Made by a program: the position numbers and the translations under genes. Below the pieces are notes generated by a model. The model did no database searches, had not been told where the DNA came from, and saw only the letters and a list, made by a program, of their open reading frames with translations. Shown here piece by piece: positions 8,443-15,494 of a stretch of 64,000 bases of DNA; positions within the stretch are counted from its first letter, which is position 1; every line of letters begins with the position of its first letter. The stretch comes from Endozoicomonas sp965232255 (GTDB lineage: Bacteria > Pseudomonadota > Gammaproteobacteria > Pseudomonadales > Endozoicomonadaceae): positions 248,001-312,000 of the forward strand of contig OZ246962.1 of assembly GCA_965232255.1 (NCBI GenBank), given 5' to 3'.

Positions 8443-8928
8443 CTATGAGCGACCAGACTGGTCGTCCTGATCTTTGGTGTATTCACCATCCAGAGTGTGG
8501 TGAATATGCTGCTGCCCATTGTGCCAGTCCCCTTCACGACGATACTCAGCCTCATAAACATTGGCCTGCCTGATCTTGACACCACTAGCCTTTAACCAGC
8601 GGCGAATCAGCCAGCGGCGCACTGGAGGAATCAGTAGGAAAATCCCGATAAAGTCGCTGATAAACCCGGGAATGATCATCAGTACACCACCGAGAACAAT
8701 GGCCAGATTCTCCACCATTTCCATGGCGGGTAACTCACCGGCAGCCATTTTCTGCCGGGCTTTCAAGGCATTGCGAAAGCCCTCGCGACGCACCACTTCA
8801 ATGCCGATAAACGCCGACAACAGCAGCAGCCCCACGGTATTCCACGCACCAATAAGGCTGCCGACCTCAATCAGCACCACTATTTCCAGGATGGGAAAAA
8901 GAATAAACAGGAAAAAGAGGAAGCGCAT
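8443..8928 (-). CDS. fxsA: FxsA family membrane protein
   Basis: 161 residues from ATG 8928 (MRFLFFLFILFPILEIVVLI). The N-terminal two-thirds is hydrophobic, with the FxsA pattern (GLLLLSAFIGIEVVRREGF, then a glycine-rich segment VLGGVLMIIPGFISDFIGI). The hydrophilic tail ends GEYTKDQDDQSGRS. FxsA is a cytoplasmic-membrane protein first noted for suppressing phage T7 exclusion by F; its normal role is unclear. In many gammaproteobacteria fxsA is directly upstream of groES, as here, but copy A and the HNH gene have separated them. A TTG further upstream is an unlikely start. Confidence 0.9.
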   Translation of the reverse strand: MRFLFFLFILFPILEIVVLIEVGSLIGAWNTVGLLLLSAFIGIEVVRREGFRNALKARQKMAAGELPAMEMVENLAIVLGGVLMIIPGFISDFIGIFLLIPPVRRWLIRRWLKASGVKIRQANVYEAEYRREGDWHNGQQHIHHTLDGEYTKDQDDQSGRS

Positions 8929-9139
8929 ACAAGGCCCCGTTATCAATAATGCTTCTTATATAAAGGCAGCGTCGTTTTTTTCAAGGCTGAAGGTGACTGA
9001 ATTTTGCCAAGTCGACCTACCGTTGGCAATACGGTGCCGGACTCACCAACTACGCCATTTTTGTGGGCTGCCTGGTTGTCTTTTGTTCGGTTTCGTCCCA
9101 CGATGATCGAGCGATCAATAAAAACAACAAGGTTTTTTT

Positions 9140-9901
9140 ATGAACCTCAACAATAAAACCATCGTGATCACCGGCGCTGCCAGAGGGCTTGGCCTAGCCA
9201 TCGCCCAGTGGCTTGGGCAGCGTGGTGCCAATCTCGCCCTGATCGATCTGGATACACCCGAACTTTACCAGGCGCAGCAAGTGTGCCACGCACAAGGCAT
9301 TCAGACCCTTGCATTGCCAGCCAATGTTACCAGTGAAGCCGAGGTCACTACCGCTATCAGCAACGCTGTAAAGGCGCTTGGGCCATTAAATGGACTGGTG
9401 AACAATGCCGGCATTTTGCGCGACGGCCAGCTGGTAAAAGCGCACGCTGGCCAAGTGACCGACAAACTTTCTCTGACACAGTGGCAGGCCGTACTTGACG
9501 TTAATCTGACTGGAGTATTCCTTTGTGGTCGCGAAGTGGCTGCCAGCATGATTGGCAGCGGCTCCCGGGGTGTCATTGTTAATATGTCCAGTCTTGCCAG
9601 AACGGGGAATTTTGGTCAGAGCAGCTACAGCGCCGCCAAAGCCGGTGTCGCCGCATTAACCGTAAGCTGGTCACAGGAGCTGGCTCGTTTTGGCATTCGC
9701 TGTGCTGCCGTCGCGCCTGGCGTGATTGCAACTGATATGACCAGGGCAATGAAAAATGAGGCCAAGGCAAGGTTGACTTCAGCCATTCCGGTCGGACGAA
9801 TGGGGACGCCTGATGAGGTCGCCAACGCAGTAGGGTTTATTTTTGAAAATGAGTATTACAATGGGCGAATTCTGGAGCTTGATGGAGGATTGGTGCTTTA
9901 G
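9140..9901 (+). CDS. SDR family oxidoreductase (FabG-like)
   Basis: 253 residues. NAD(P)-binding TGAARGLGLAIA (about 11-22), NNAG (about 88-91), catalytic Ser in VNMSSLA (about 150) and YSAAK (Tyr about 163, Lys about 167). These are the hallmarks of classical short-chain dehydrogenases, most like 3-oxoacyl-ACP/acyl-CoA reductases. The substrate cannot be fixed from the sequence; the gene is not near fatty-acid genes. It is transcribed toward the tRNA operon, and the hairpin at 9929-9960 terminates both. The ATG is preceded by AAGGTTTTTTT. Confidence 0.88.
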   Translation: MNLNNKTIVITGAARGLGLAIAQWLGQRGANLALIDLDTPELYQAQQVCHAQGIQTLALPANVTSEAEVTTAISNAVKALGPLNGLVNNAGILRDGQLVKAHAGQVTDKLSLTQWQAVLDVNLTGVFLCGREVAASMIGSGSRGVIVNMSSLARTGNFGQSSYSAAKAGVAALTVSWSQELARFGIRCAAVAPGVIATDMTRAMKNEAKARLTSAIPVGRMGTPDEVANAVGFIFENEYYNGRILELDGGLVL

Positions 9902-9928
9902 AGCGGGAGACGGGAAAAAGTGTAGACG

Positions 9929-9960
9929 AAAAAAAACCAGTCGCGATGACTGGTTTTTTT
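9929..9960. terminator. Bidirectional intrinsic terminator (SDR gene / tRNA operon)
   Basis: The stem ACCAGTC / GACTGGT is flanked by a run of A on one side and a run of T on the other, so it works in both directions. It ends the SDR transcript (+) and the long tRNA transcript (-). Confidence 0.9.
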
Positions 9961-9962
9961 GT

Positions 9963-10038
9963 TGGTGGAGCTAAGCGGGATCGAACCGCTGACCTCAACA
10001 CTGCCAGTGTTGCGCTCTCCCAGCTGAGCTATAGCCCC
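9963..10038 (-). tRNA. tRNA-Ala (GGC), copy 1
   Basis: Complete cloverleaf with acceptor GGGGCTA/TAGCTCC, anticodon loop CTGGCAG (anticodon GGC), T loop TTCGATC and an encoded 3' CCA. Last gene of the tRNA operon. Same gene as the copy at 12141-12216. Confidence 0.96.
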
Positions 10039-10042
10039 AAAA

Positions 10043-10118
10043 TGGCGTCCCCTAGGGGACTCGAACCCCTGTTACCGCCGTGAAAGGGCGGTGTCCTAGG
10101 CCACTAGACGAAGGGGAC
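10043..10118 (-). tRNA. tRNA-Glu (TTC), copy 1
   Basis: Acceptor GTCCCCT/AGGGGAC, anticodon loop CTTTCAC (TTC), T loop TTCGAGT, discriminator G and encoded CCA. One of five copies that look identical in this operon. Confidence 0.96.
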
Positions 10119-10168
10119 GCAAAACCTTCAATTCGCCAGAACTTCCTCGAAGTTCTGGAGCTAGTATT

Positions 10169-10257
10169 TGGAGCGGGAAACGAGGTTCGCTTTCGTCACA
10201 AGAGAGTGCGACCTCAACCTTGGCAAAGTTGCGCTCTATCAACTGAGCTATTCCCGC
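10169..10257 (-). pseudogene. tRNA-Gly-like unit with expanded T arm, V1
   Basis: 89 nt instead of 76. The acceptor, D arm, GCC anticodon arm and CCA follow normal tRNA-Gly, but the T arm is replaced: six bases (complement AACTCG) become 19 (complement CTTTCGTCACAAGAGAGTG). This unit also has a G-to-A change in the D loop and a weakened anticodon stem. It is probably a non-functional or unusual tRNA. Confidence 0.8.
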
Positions 10258-10294
10258 AGTGAAGTTTTATGCGACAACTTCAAACATTTCAAAT

Positions 10295-10383
10295 TGGAGC
10301 GGGAAACGAGGTTCGCTTTCGTCACAAGAGAGTGCGACCTCAACCTTGGCAAGGTTGCGCTCTACCAACTGAGCTATTCCCGC
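10295..10383 (-). pseudogene. tRNA-Gly-like unit with expanded T arm, V2
   Basis: 89 nt. Intact acceptor, D arm and GCC anticodon; the same 13-nt net expansion in the T arm as V1. The spacer to the next unit (about 37 bp, GTGAAGTTTTATACGACAAC start) is itself repeated through the array. Confidence 0.8.
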
Positions 10384-10420
10384 TGTGAAGTTTTATACGA
10401 CAACTTCAAACATTTCAAAT

Positions 10421-10509
10421 TGGAGCGGGAAACGAGGTTCGCTTTTGTCACAAGAGAGTGCGACCTCAACCTTGACAAGGTTGCGCTCTACCAACTGAGC
10501 TATTCCCGC
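10421..10509 (-). pseudogene. tRNA-Gly-like unit with expanded T arm, V3 (anticodon GTC)
   Basis: 89 nt with the expanded T arm. The anticodon loop reads TTGTCAA, so the anticodon is GTC (Asp) on a glycine-type body. If it were charged as Gly it would misread Asp codons, which argues that it is inactive. Confidence 0.8.
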
Positions 10510-10546
10510 AGTGAAGTTTTATGCGACAACTTCAAACATTCCAAAT

Positions 10547-10635
10547 TGGAGCGGGAAACGAGGCTCGCTTTCGTCACAAGAGAGTGCGACCTCAACCTTG
10601 GCAAGGTTGCGCTCTACTAACTGAGCTATTCCCGC
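10547..10635 (-). pseudogene. tRNA-Gly-like unit with expanded T arm, V4
   Basis: 89 nt, GCC anticodon, expanded T arm. Point changes are seen in the D loop and near the T arm (GAGGCTCGC in place of GAGGTTCGC on the plus strand). Confidence 0.8.
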
Positions 10636-10672
10636 AGTGAAGTTTTATGCGACAACTTCAAACATTTCAAAC

Positions 10673-10761
10673 TGGAGCGGGAAACGAGGTTCGCTTTCGT
10701 CACAAGAGAGTGCGACCTCAACCTTGGCAAGGTTGCGCTCTGCCAACTGAGCTATTCCCAC
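10673..10761 (-). pseudogene. tRNA-Gly-like unit with expanded T arm, V5
   Basis: 89 nt, GCC anticodon, expanded T arm. The acceptor 5' end reads GTGGGAA instead of GCGGGAA, leaving one T-G wobble pair. Shares this change with V6. Confidence 0.8.
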
Positions 10762-10798
10762 AATGAAGTTTTATGCGACAACTTCAAACATTTCAAAT

Positions 10799-10887
10799 TG
10801 GAGCGGGAAACGAGGTTCGCTTTCGTCACAAGAGAGTGCGACCTCAACCTTGGCAAGGTTGCGCTCTGCCAACTGAGCTATTCCCAC
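10799..10887 (-). pseudogene. tRNA-Gly-like unit with expanded T arm, V6
   Basis: 89 nt, GCC anticodon, expanded T arm, and the same acceptor change GTGGGAA as V5. V5 and V6 therefore look like a recent tandem duplication of one 126-bp unit. Confidence 0.8.
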
Positions 10888-10924
10888 AATGAAGTTTTAT
10901 GCGACAACTTCAAACATTTCAAAT

Positions 10925-11000
10925 TGGAGCGGGAAACGAGGTTCGAACTCGCGACCTCAACCTTGGCAAGGTTGCGCTCTACCAACTGAGCTATTCCCGC
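10925..11000 (-). tRNA. tRNA-Gly (GCC), copy 1
   Basis: Normal 76-nt tRNA with acceptor GCGGGAA/TTCCCGC, anticodon loop TTGCCAA (GCC), T arm GCGAG-TTCGAAC-CTCGT and encoded CCA. Confidence 0.96.
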
Positions 11001-11033
11001 AGTGAAGCTTTATACGACAACTTCAAACAATAA

Positions 11034-11109
11034 TGGCGTCCCCTAGGGGACTCGAACCCCTGTTACCGCCGTGAAAGGGCGGTGTCCTAGGCCACTAGAC
11101 GAAGGGGAC
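11034..11109 (-). tRNA. tRNA-Glu (TTC), copy 2
   Basis: Same sequence as the Glu copy at 10043-10118, with anticodon TTC and encoded CCA. Confidence 0.96.
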
Positions 11110-11129
11110 GCAAAACCTTCGATTTAAAC

Positions 11130-11205
11130 TGGAGCGGGAAACGAGGTTCGAACTCGCGACCTCAACCTTGGCAAGGTTGCGCTCTACCAACTGAGCTATT
11201 CCCGC
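11130..11205 (-). tRNA. tRNA-Gly (GCC), copy 2
   Basis: Normal 76-nt tRNA-Gly with intact T arm and encoded CCA. Confidence 0.96.
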
Positions 11206-11242
11206 AGTAAAGTTTTATGCGACAACTTCAAACATTTCAAAC

Positions 11243-11331
11243 TGGAGCGGGAAACGAGGTTCGCTTTCGTCACAAGAGAGTGCGACCTCAACCTTGGCAA
11301 GGTTGCGCTCTATCAACAGAGCTATTCCCGC
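11243..11331 (-). pseudogene. tRNA-Gly-like unit with expanded T arm, V7
   Basis: 89 nt, GCC anticodon, expanded T arm, with two further changes in the D arm (GCTCTGTTGATAGAGC). It stands between a normal Gly and a Glu gene. Confidence 0.8.
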
Positions 11332-11342
11332 AAAAACAATAA

Positions 11343-11418
11343 TGGCGTCCCCTAGGGGACTCGAACCCCTGTTACCGCCGTGAAAGGGCGGTGTCCTAGG
11401 CCACTAGACGAAGGGGAC
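11343..11418 (-). tRNA. tRNA-Glu (TTC), copy 3
   Basis: Same sequence as the other Glu copies, complete with CCA. Confidence 0.96.
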
Positions 11419-11438
11419 GCAAAACCTTCGATTTAAAC

Positions 11439-11514
11439 TGGAGCGGGAAACGGGGTTCGAACTCGCGACCTCAACCTTGGCAAGGTTGCGCTCTACCAAC
11501 TGAGCTATTCCCGC
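11439..11514 (-). tRNA. tRNA-Gly (GCC), copy 3
   Basis: 76 nt with normal length T arm. One base differs in the T-stem 3' strand (CCCGT in place of CTCGT), giving an A-C mismatch; probably still functional. Confidence 0.92.
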
Positions 11515-11526
11515 AATAAACAATAA

Positions 11527-11602
11527 TGGCGTCCCCTAGGGGACTCGAACCCCTGTTACCGCCGTGAAAGGGCGGTGTCCTAGGCCACTAGACGAAGGGG
11601 AC
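11527..11602 (-). tRNA. tRNA-Glu (TTC), copy 4
   Basis: Same sequence as the other Glu copies, complete with CCA. Confidence 0.96.
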
Positions 11603-11622
11603 GCAAAACCTTCGATTTAAAC

Positions 11623-11698
11623 TGGAGCGGGAAACGAGGTTCGAACTCGCGACCTCAACCTTGGCAAGGTTGCGCTCTACCAACTGAGCTATTCCCGC
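11623..11698 (-). tRNA. tRNA-Gly (GCC), copy 4
   Basis: Normal 76-nt tRNA-Gly with intact T arm and CCA. Confidence 0.96.
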
Positions 11699-11735
11699 AG
11701 TGAAGCTTTATACGACAACTTCAAACATTTCAAAC

Positions 11736-11824
11736 TGGAGCGGGAAACGAGGTTCGCTTTCGTCACAAGAGAGTGCGACCTCAACCTTGGCAAGGTTGCG
11801 CTCTACCAACTGAGCTATTCCCGC
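11736..11824 (-). pseudogene. tRNA-Gly-like unit with expanded T arm, V8
   Basis: 89 nt. Apart from the shared T-arm expansion the body equals normal tRNA-Gly, so this is the cleanest copy of the variant. Confidence 0.8.
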
Positions 11825-11861
11825 AGTGAAGCTTTATACGACAACTTCAAACATTTCAAAC

Positions 11862-11950
11862 AGGAGCGGGAAACGAGGTTCGCTTTCATCACAAGAGAGT
11901 GCGACCTCAACCTTGGCAAGGTTGCGCTCTACCAACTGAGCTATTCCCGC
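11862..11950 (-). pseudogene. tRNA-Gly-like unit with expanded T arm, V9 (CCT end)
   Basis: 89 nt with the expanded T arm. The encoded 3' end is CCT instead of CCA, and one base in the expansion differs (TTTCATCAC instead of TTTCGTCAC on the plus strand). Confidence 0.8.
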
Positions 11951-11983
11951 AGTGAAGCTTTATACGACAACTTCAAACAATAA

Positions 11984-12059
11984 TGGCGTCCCCTAGGGGA
12001 CTCGAACCCCTGTTACCGCCGTGAAAGGGCGGTGTCCTAGGCCACTAGACGAAGGGGAC
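11984..12059 (-). tRNA. tRNA-Glu (TTC), copy 5
   Basis: Same sequence as the other Glu copies, complete with CCA. Confidence 0.96.
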
Positions 12060-12140
12060 ATAAACCTTCAATCTTCCAGATATCCCGGAAGCTAGATCTT
12101 GACGCGAAAAACAAGACTTAATCTTGCTCGCAACTGTGTT

Positions 12141-12216
12141 TGGTGGAGCTAAGCGGGATCGAACCGCTGACCTCAACACTGCCAGTGTTGCGCTCTCCCA
12201 GCTGAGCTATAGCCCC
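12141..12216 (-). tRNA. tRNA-Ala (GGC), copy 2
   Basis: Same gene as copy 1 at 9963-10038, with anticodon GGC and encoded CCA. It is the first gene of the tRNA operon, about 115 bp after the promoter. Confidence 0.96.
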
Positions 12217-12332
12217 AAATTCCATGCAGTTTGAATACTGAAGTATTTAACAAACACCGCACTTCAACAACTTTAAACCTTATCAACAACCTTTCGAGAA
12301 GCCGTTCAACGGTGCCCCGAAACGCAGGGCGA

Positions 12333-12361
12333 ATGATATGGACGCCCCCCCATCCTGTCAA
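12333..12361 (-). promoter_or_regulatory. Sigma-70 promoter of the tRNA operon
   Basis: The minus strand reads TTGACA (complement of 12356-12361), a 17-bp spacer and TATCAT (complement of 12333-12338), followed by a GC-rich stretch (TCGCCCTGCG). A perfect -35, ideal spacing and a GC-rich discriminator are typical of strong, stringently controlled stable-RNA promoters. With the terminator at 9929-9960 it defines a transcript of about 2.4 kb. Confidence 0.8.
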
Positions 12362-12470
12362 GCGTCCCTTATAAAAATTATTTACTGATCATCGTCGAGT
12401 TATATGCATACGATACAAAGGCCAGCAATAGCGCTAACCCTTGTAAAAACAGAGTCTATATCAGCAGCAG

Positions 12471-13949
12471 TCACAGTGCCGCAAACTCTTTTTCCAATCG
12501 TTTGGACTCTTTCCCGGATACGCCACCCAATACTTCAACTGCGTGTCGCAGGCGCGCACGGGTCATATCCGGTCCGAGAATTTCCATGGACTCCATCACT
12601 GACCAGGAGTTGGGCGTCCCGGCAATCGCCACAAAGATCGGCTGATTGAAATCCCCGAGCTTGATATCCATCGCTTTGGCCAACCCCTTAACCTCGGCAA
12701 AAATGGCATCCCGCTGCCACTGGCGCAGTTGCTCCAACTTCCACAGTGTGAATTGCAGCACTTTCTTAACCGCAGCCGCGTCCAGCTTTTTGTGGGCAAA
12801 GTCTTCTGCCGACAGGGGCAACATGCCGGAAAACATAAATGAGGCAATTGGCGCAAAATCACTCAACCGCTCAACACGCTCCTTGGCCATAGGCAGGAAC
12901 TTCATCAGGTAGTCACGATTCAGCAGCCAGTGGTGCAGACGATCAGCAAACTGCTCGGTGGTGAGATTTTCCCGAATCCAGCTAGAGTTCAGCCAGGAAA
13001 GCTTTTCCTGATCGAAAATCGGCCCCCCCAGAGAGACGCGCGTGATATCAAAGTTAGCCAGCATCTGCGCCAGGCTGAACTTCTCGCTCTCATCGGGCAT
13101 GGACCAACCCATACGACCAAGGTAGTTTAATAGCGCCTCTGGCAAATACCCCATATCACGGTAGTAAGTGATGCAGGTCGGGTTTTTACGCTTGGACAAC
13201 TTGCTCTTGTCCGGATTACGCAGCAGCGGCATATGGCAAAGCACCGGCATCTCCCAACCAAAGTACTGATACAACAGTTGGTGCTTGGGTGCCGAGTTAA
13301 TCCACTCCTCACCACGGATTACGTGGGTAATCTCCATCAGATGATCGTCCACCACGTTAGCCAGATGGTAGGTGGGCATGCCATCGGCTTTAACCAACAC
13401 CTGCATATCAATCTGGGACCAGTCGATTTCGATGGTGCCGCGCAGGAGATCGTTGATCTGACAAACACCGCTATCTGGCACTTTCATCCGTATTACATAG
13501 GGCTCGCCAGCATTGCGCCGGGCCTGTACTTCATCGTTTGACAAGTGCAAACAGTGACCGTCATAGCCAGGCGTCTGCTTGTTGGCCACTTGTTCGGCAC
13601 GCAGGGCATCCAGCCGTTCTGGAGAGCAGAAACAACAAAAGGCGTGACCTTTGTCCAGCAAGATCTGTGCGTGCTGCTCGTAAATTGCGCCGCGCTCGCT
13701 CTGACGATACGGTCCGTGCGGCCCACCTACATCAGGACCCTCGTCCCAGTTCAGCCCAAGCCAACGCAGTGAGTCGAGAATCTGTTGCTCCGATTCAGGA
13801 GTACTTCTGGTCTGATCAGTATCTTCTATGCGTAGCAAAAACTGGCCGCCCTGACTCTTGGCAAAAGCCAGGTTAAACAGGGCGATATAGGCAGTGCCCA
13901 CGTGGGGATCACCGGTAGGGGAAGGCGCAATACGGGTGCGTACAGTCAT
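12471..13949 (-). CDS. gltX: Glutamate--tRNA ligase
   Basis: 492 residues from ATG 13949 (MTVRTRIAPSPTGDPHVGTA). Class I HIGH-like motif HVG at 16-18 and KLSKR at about 250-254. A zinc-type cluster C106-x-C108 and C133-x-H135 lies in the connective region. It charges tRNA-Glu with glutamate. The 20 codons upstream to 14009 lack family similarity and are not used. The gene has no clear Shine-Dalgarno. It lies directly upstream of an operon with five tRNA-Glu genes on the same strand, which may let read-through couple the enzyme and its tRNA, but the operon has its own promoter. Confidence 0.97.
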   Translation of the reverse strand: MTVRTRIAPSPTGDPHVGTAYIALFNLAFAKSQGGQFLLRIEDTDQTRSTPESEQQILDSLRWLGLNWDEGPDVGGPHGPYRQSERGAIYEQHAQILLDKGHAFCCFCSPERLDALRAEQVANKQTPGYDGHCLHLSNDEVQARRNAGEPYVIRMKVPDSGVCQINDLLRGTIEIDWSQIDMQVLVKADGMPTYHLANVVDDHLMEITHVIRGEEWINSAPKHQLLYQYFGWEMPVLCHMPLLRNPDKSKLSKRKNPTCITYYRDMGYLPEALLNYLGRMGWSMPDESEKFSLAQMLANFDITRVSLGGPIFDQEKLSWLNSSWIRENLTTEQFADRLHHWLLNRDYLMKFLPMAKERVERLSDFAPIASFMFSGMLPLSAEDFAHKKLDAAAVKKVLQFTLWKLEQLRQWQRDAIFAEVKGLAKAMDIKLGDFNQPIFVAIAGTPNSWSVMESMEILGPDMTRARLRHAVEVLGGVSGKESKRLEKEFAAL

Positions 13950-14081
13950 TGGAGGTATTCTCAATAAAGCCAGACACGGGTCAGAATGACAAAGGGCGTA
14001 TTCTGACACCGTACCTGCGGTGAAGGAAGGGCATTCCTGCCGGAACGACGCGGTTACCTCATGCCGCGTGAACTGATGGCA

Positions 14082-14113
14082 ACGATTTGTTTGTCGTACT
14101 TATAACAAATCGT
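14082..14113 (-). terminator. Stem-loop between antiporter and gltX
   Basis: A perfect 9-bp inverted repeat, ACGATTTGT (14082-14090) and ACAAATCGT (14105-14113), 20 bp after the antiporter stop. There is no T-run, so termination strength is uncertain. Confidence 0.4.
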
Positions 14114-14132
14114 GAAAGTCAGAGAGCATAGA

Positions 14133-15407
14133 TCAGGAGGATGTCCCCTTTATTCCCAAACGACCCATTAGCCAGCTAATAGTGGTACCCTGAACCAACA
14201 GCGAGAAAAGCACCACCACCAACGTCATTTCAACAATAAAGGCCCTGCCCGGCATTGACGGAGGAAGCGAGAGCATCAGGGCAATCGGGACAACGCCACG
14301 CAAGCCCCCCCAAAACATAACTGCCATGGACTTGCCGTCAATCTTCTCACCGATAGGGATTCTGTTGGTCAATGGCAGCAACAGGTAAACCACCAGGAAA
14401 CGAGCCAGCAAAACCGCCGCAATACCCACTACCAGTACGGGGTAGTGACCCAGAAGATAACCAGCATCCGTAATCAGGAAATCTTCGCTCAATCCCAACA
14501 GCAAGAAGATAAAACTATTGGCGACAAAAGCCATGAACTCCCAATACGGGTCAAGATAACGTAGCGTAATATAATCAGCCATCGCCTTACGCCCGTGACT
14601 ACGGATAATAATGCCTGCCGAAATGGTGGACATAACACCCGATACGGAAAAAATATGGTCAGCAATGATAAAACTGGAAAGCGCCAGAATAGTGGTCAGG
14701 GCGATATGTACAAAGGGGATTCCACGAGCCAGCCACAGTAATCCCAGTGTGATAATTCCCAAAACCAGACCAACCAGAATGCCGCCAAAAAACACCTGAA
14801 AAAACTCAAGAATGGCACTGACAAGGGTGCCACCAGTCATCCCTGTGCCCGTCTGGACTATGGAGAACACAATACCAAACATAACGATGGCCGTGGCATC
14901 ATTGAACAAGCTTTCGGCATCCATCAGCATGCTCAAGCGTTCCGGGGCGTGTACTTCTTTAAACAGCGCAATTACTGCCACGGGGTCAGTGGCAGAAATC
15001 AAGGCTCCAAACAGGAAGGCTGTCGCCAGACTGACGGGCGTTAGTTCCCCAATGACGAAGCCTACCACCAGGGTGGACAGCACGACACCAACCACAGCCA
15101 GCATCATCACTGGCAGCAATTCACGAACCAAGGCCGGGAACTTGATATTAATTGCTGCTTCAAAAATCAGTAATGGCAAGAGTACAAACATGACCAGGCC
15201 GTAACTTAACGACACATGGGCAACAGGCGCCAGAATGGCCAAATGATCAGCGGCAAGCCCCAAAATCATGCCAATGATTACCAACCCAATGGTATAGGGA
15301 AAACGCAGCTTTTTAAGGAGAATGGCTGAAACCGATACCAACAAAAACAGGCCGCAAAAGACCAGCATCGGCAGGGCGAGCCCAGCTCCGGAGTGTGTTA
15401 CTGACAT
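14133..15407 (-). CDS. Cation:proton antiporter (CPA1 family)
   Basis: 424 residues from ATG 15407 (MSVTHSGAGLALPMLVFCGL), with GGAAAAG as ribosome-binding site. About 12 hydrophobic segments. The CPA1 signature is visible: LLPLLIFEAAINIK, then FLFGALISATDPVAVIALFKE with the paired acidic and Asp-Pro residues of the ion site, and AESLFNDATAIVMF. It probably exchanges Na+ or K+ for H+ at the inner membrane for pH and salt homeostasis. There is no C-terminal TrkA/RCK domain. The gene is 87 bp downstream of the TDT channel gene on the same strand, so they may be co-transcribed. Confidence 0.9.
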   Translation of the reverse strand: MSVTHSGAGLALPMLVFCGLFLLVSVSAILLKKLRFPYTIGLVIIGMILGLAADHLAILAPVAHVSLSYGLVMFVLLPLLIFEAAINIKFPALVRELLPVMMLAVVGVVLSTLVVGFVIGELTPVSLATAFLFGALISATDPVAVIALFKEVHAPERLSMLMDAESLFNDATAIVMFGIVFSIVQTGTGMTGGTLVSAILEFFQVFFGGILVGLVLGIITLGLLWLARGIPFVHIALTTILALSSFIIADHIFSVSGVMSTISAGIIIRSHGRKAMADYITLRYLDPYWEFMAFVANSFIFLLLGLSEDFLITDAGYLLGHYPVLVVGIAAVLLARFLVVYLLLPLTNRIPIGEKIDGKSMAVMFWGGLRGVVPIALMLSLPPSMPGRAFIVEMTLVVVLFSLLVQGTTISWLMGRLGIKGTSS

Positions 15408-15494
15408 CGTCTTTTCCGTAATATATGAAGTAATGGCCGGAGCGAGTGTCACGGCCGCCAGAACAACAGCCGCAACGATCGCAAAATTAGCGCA

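Noticed and set aside
10168..10989. Plus-strand open frames with a repeated peptide (RETRFAFVTRECDLNLGKVAL)
   Set aside because: They are the antisense translation of the tandem tRNA-Gly-like units; the repeat comes from the tRNA array, not from a protein.
9963..12216. Regular repeats and spacers resembling a CRISPR array
   Set aside because: The repeated units are tRNAs and tRNA-like genes with clear cloverleaf parts, and the spacers are themselves repeated; no cas genes are present.
12173..12361. 62-codon minus-strand frame over tRNA-Ala copy 2 and its leader
   Set aside because: It covers the tRNA, its promoter and leader, and has no protein similarity.
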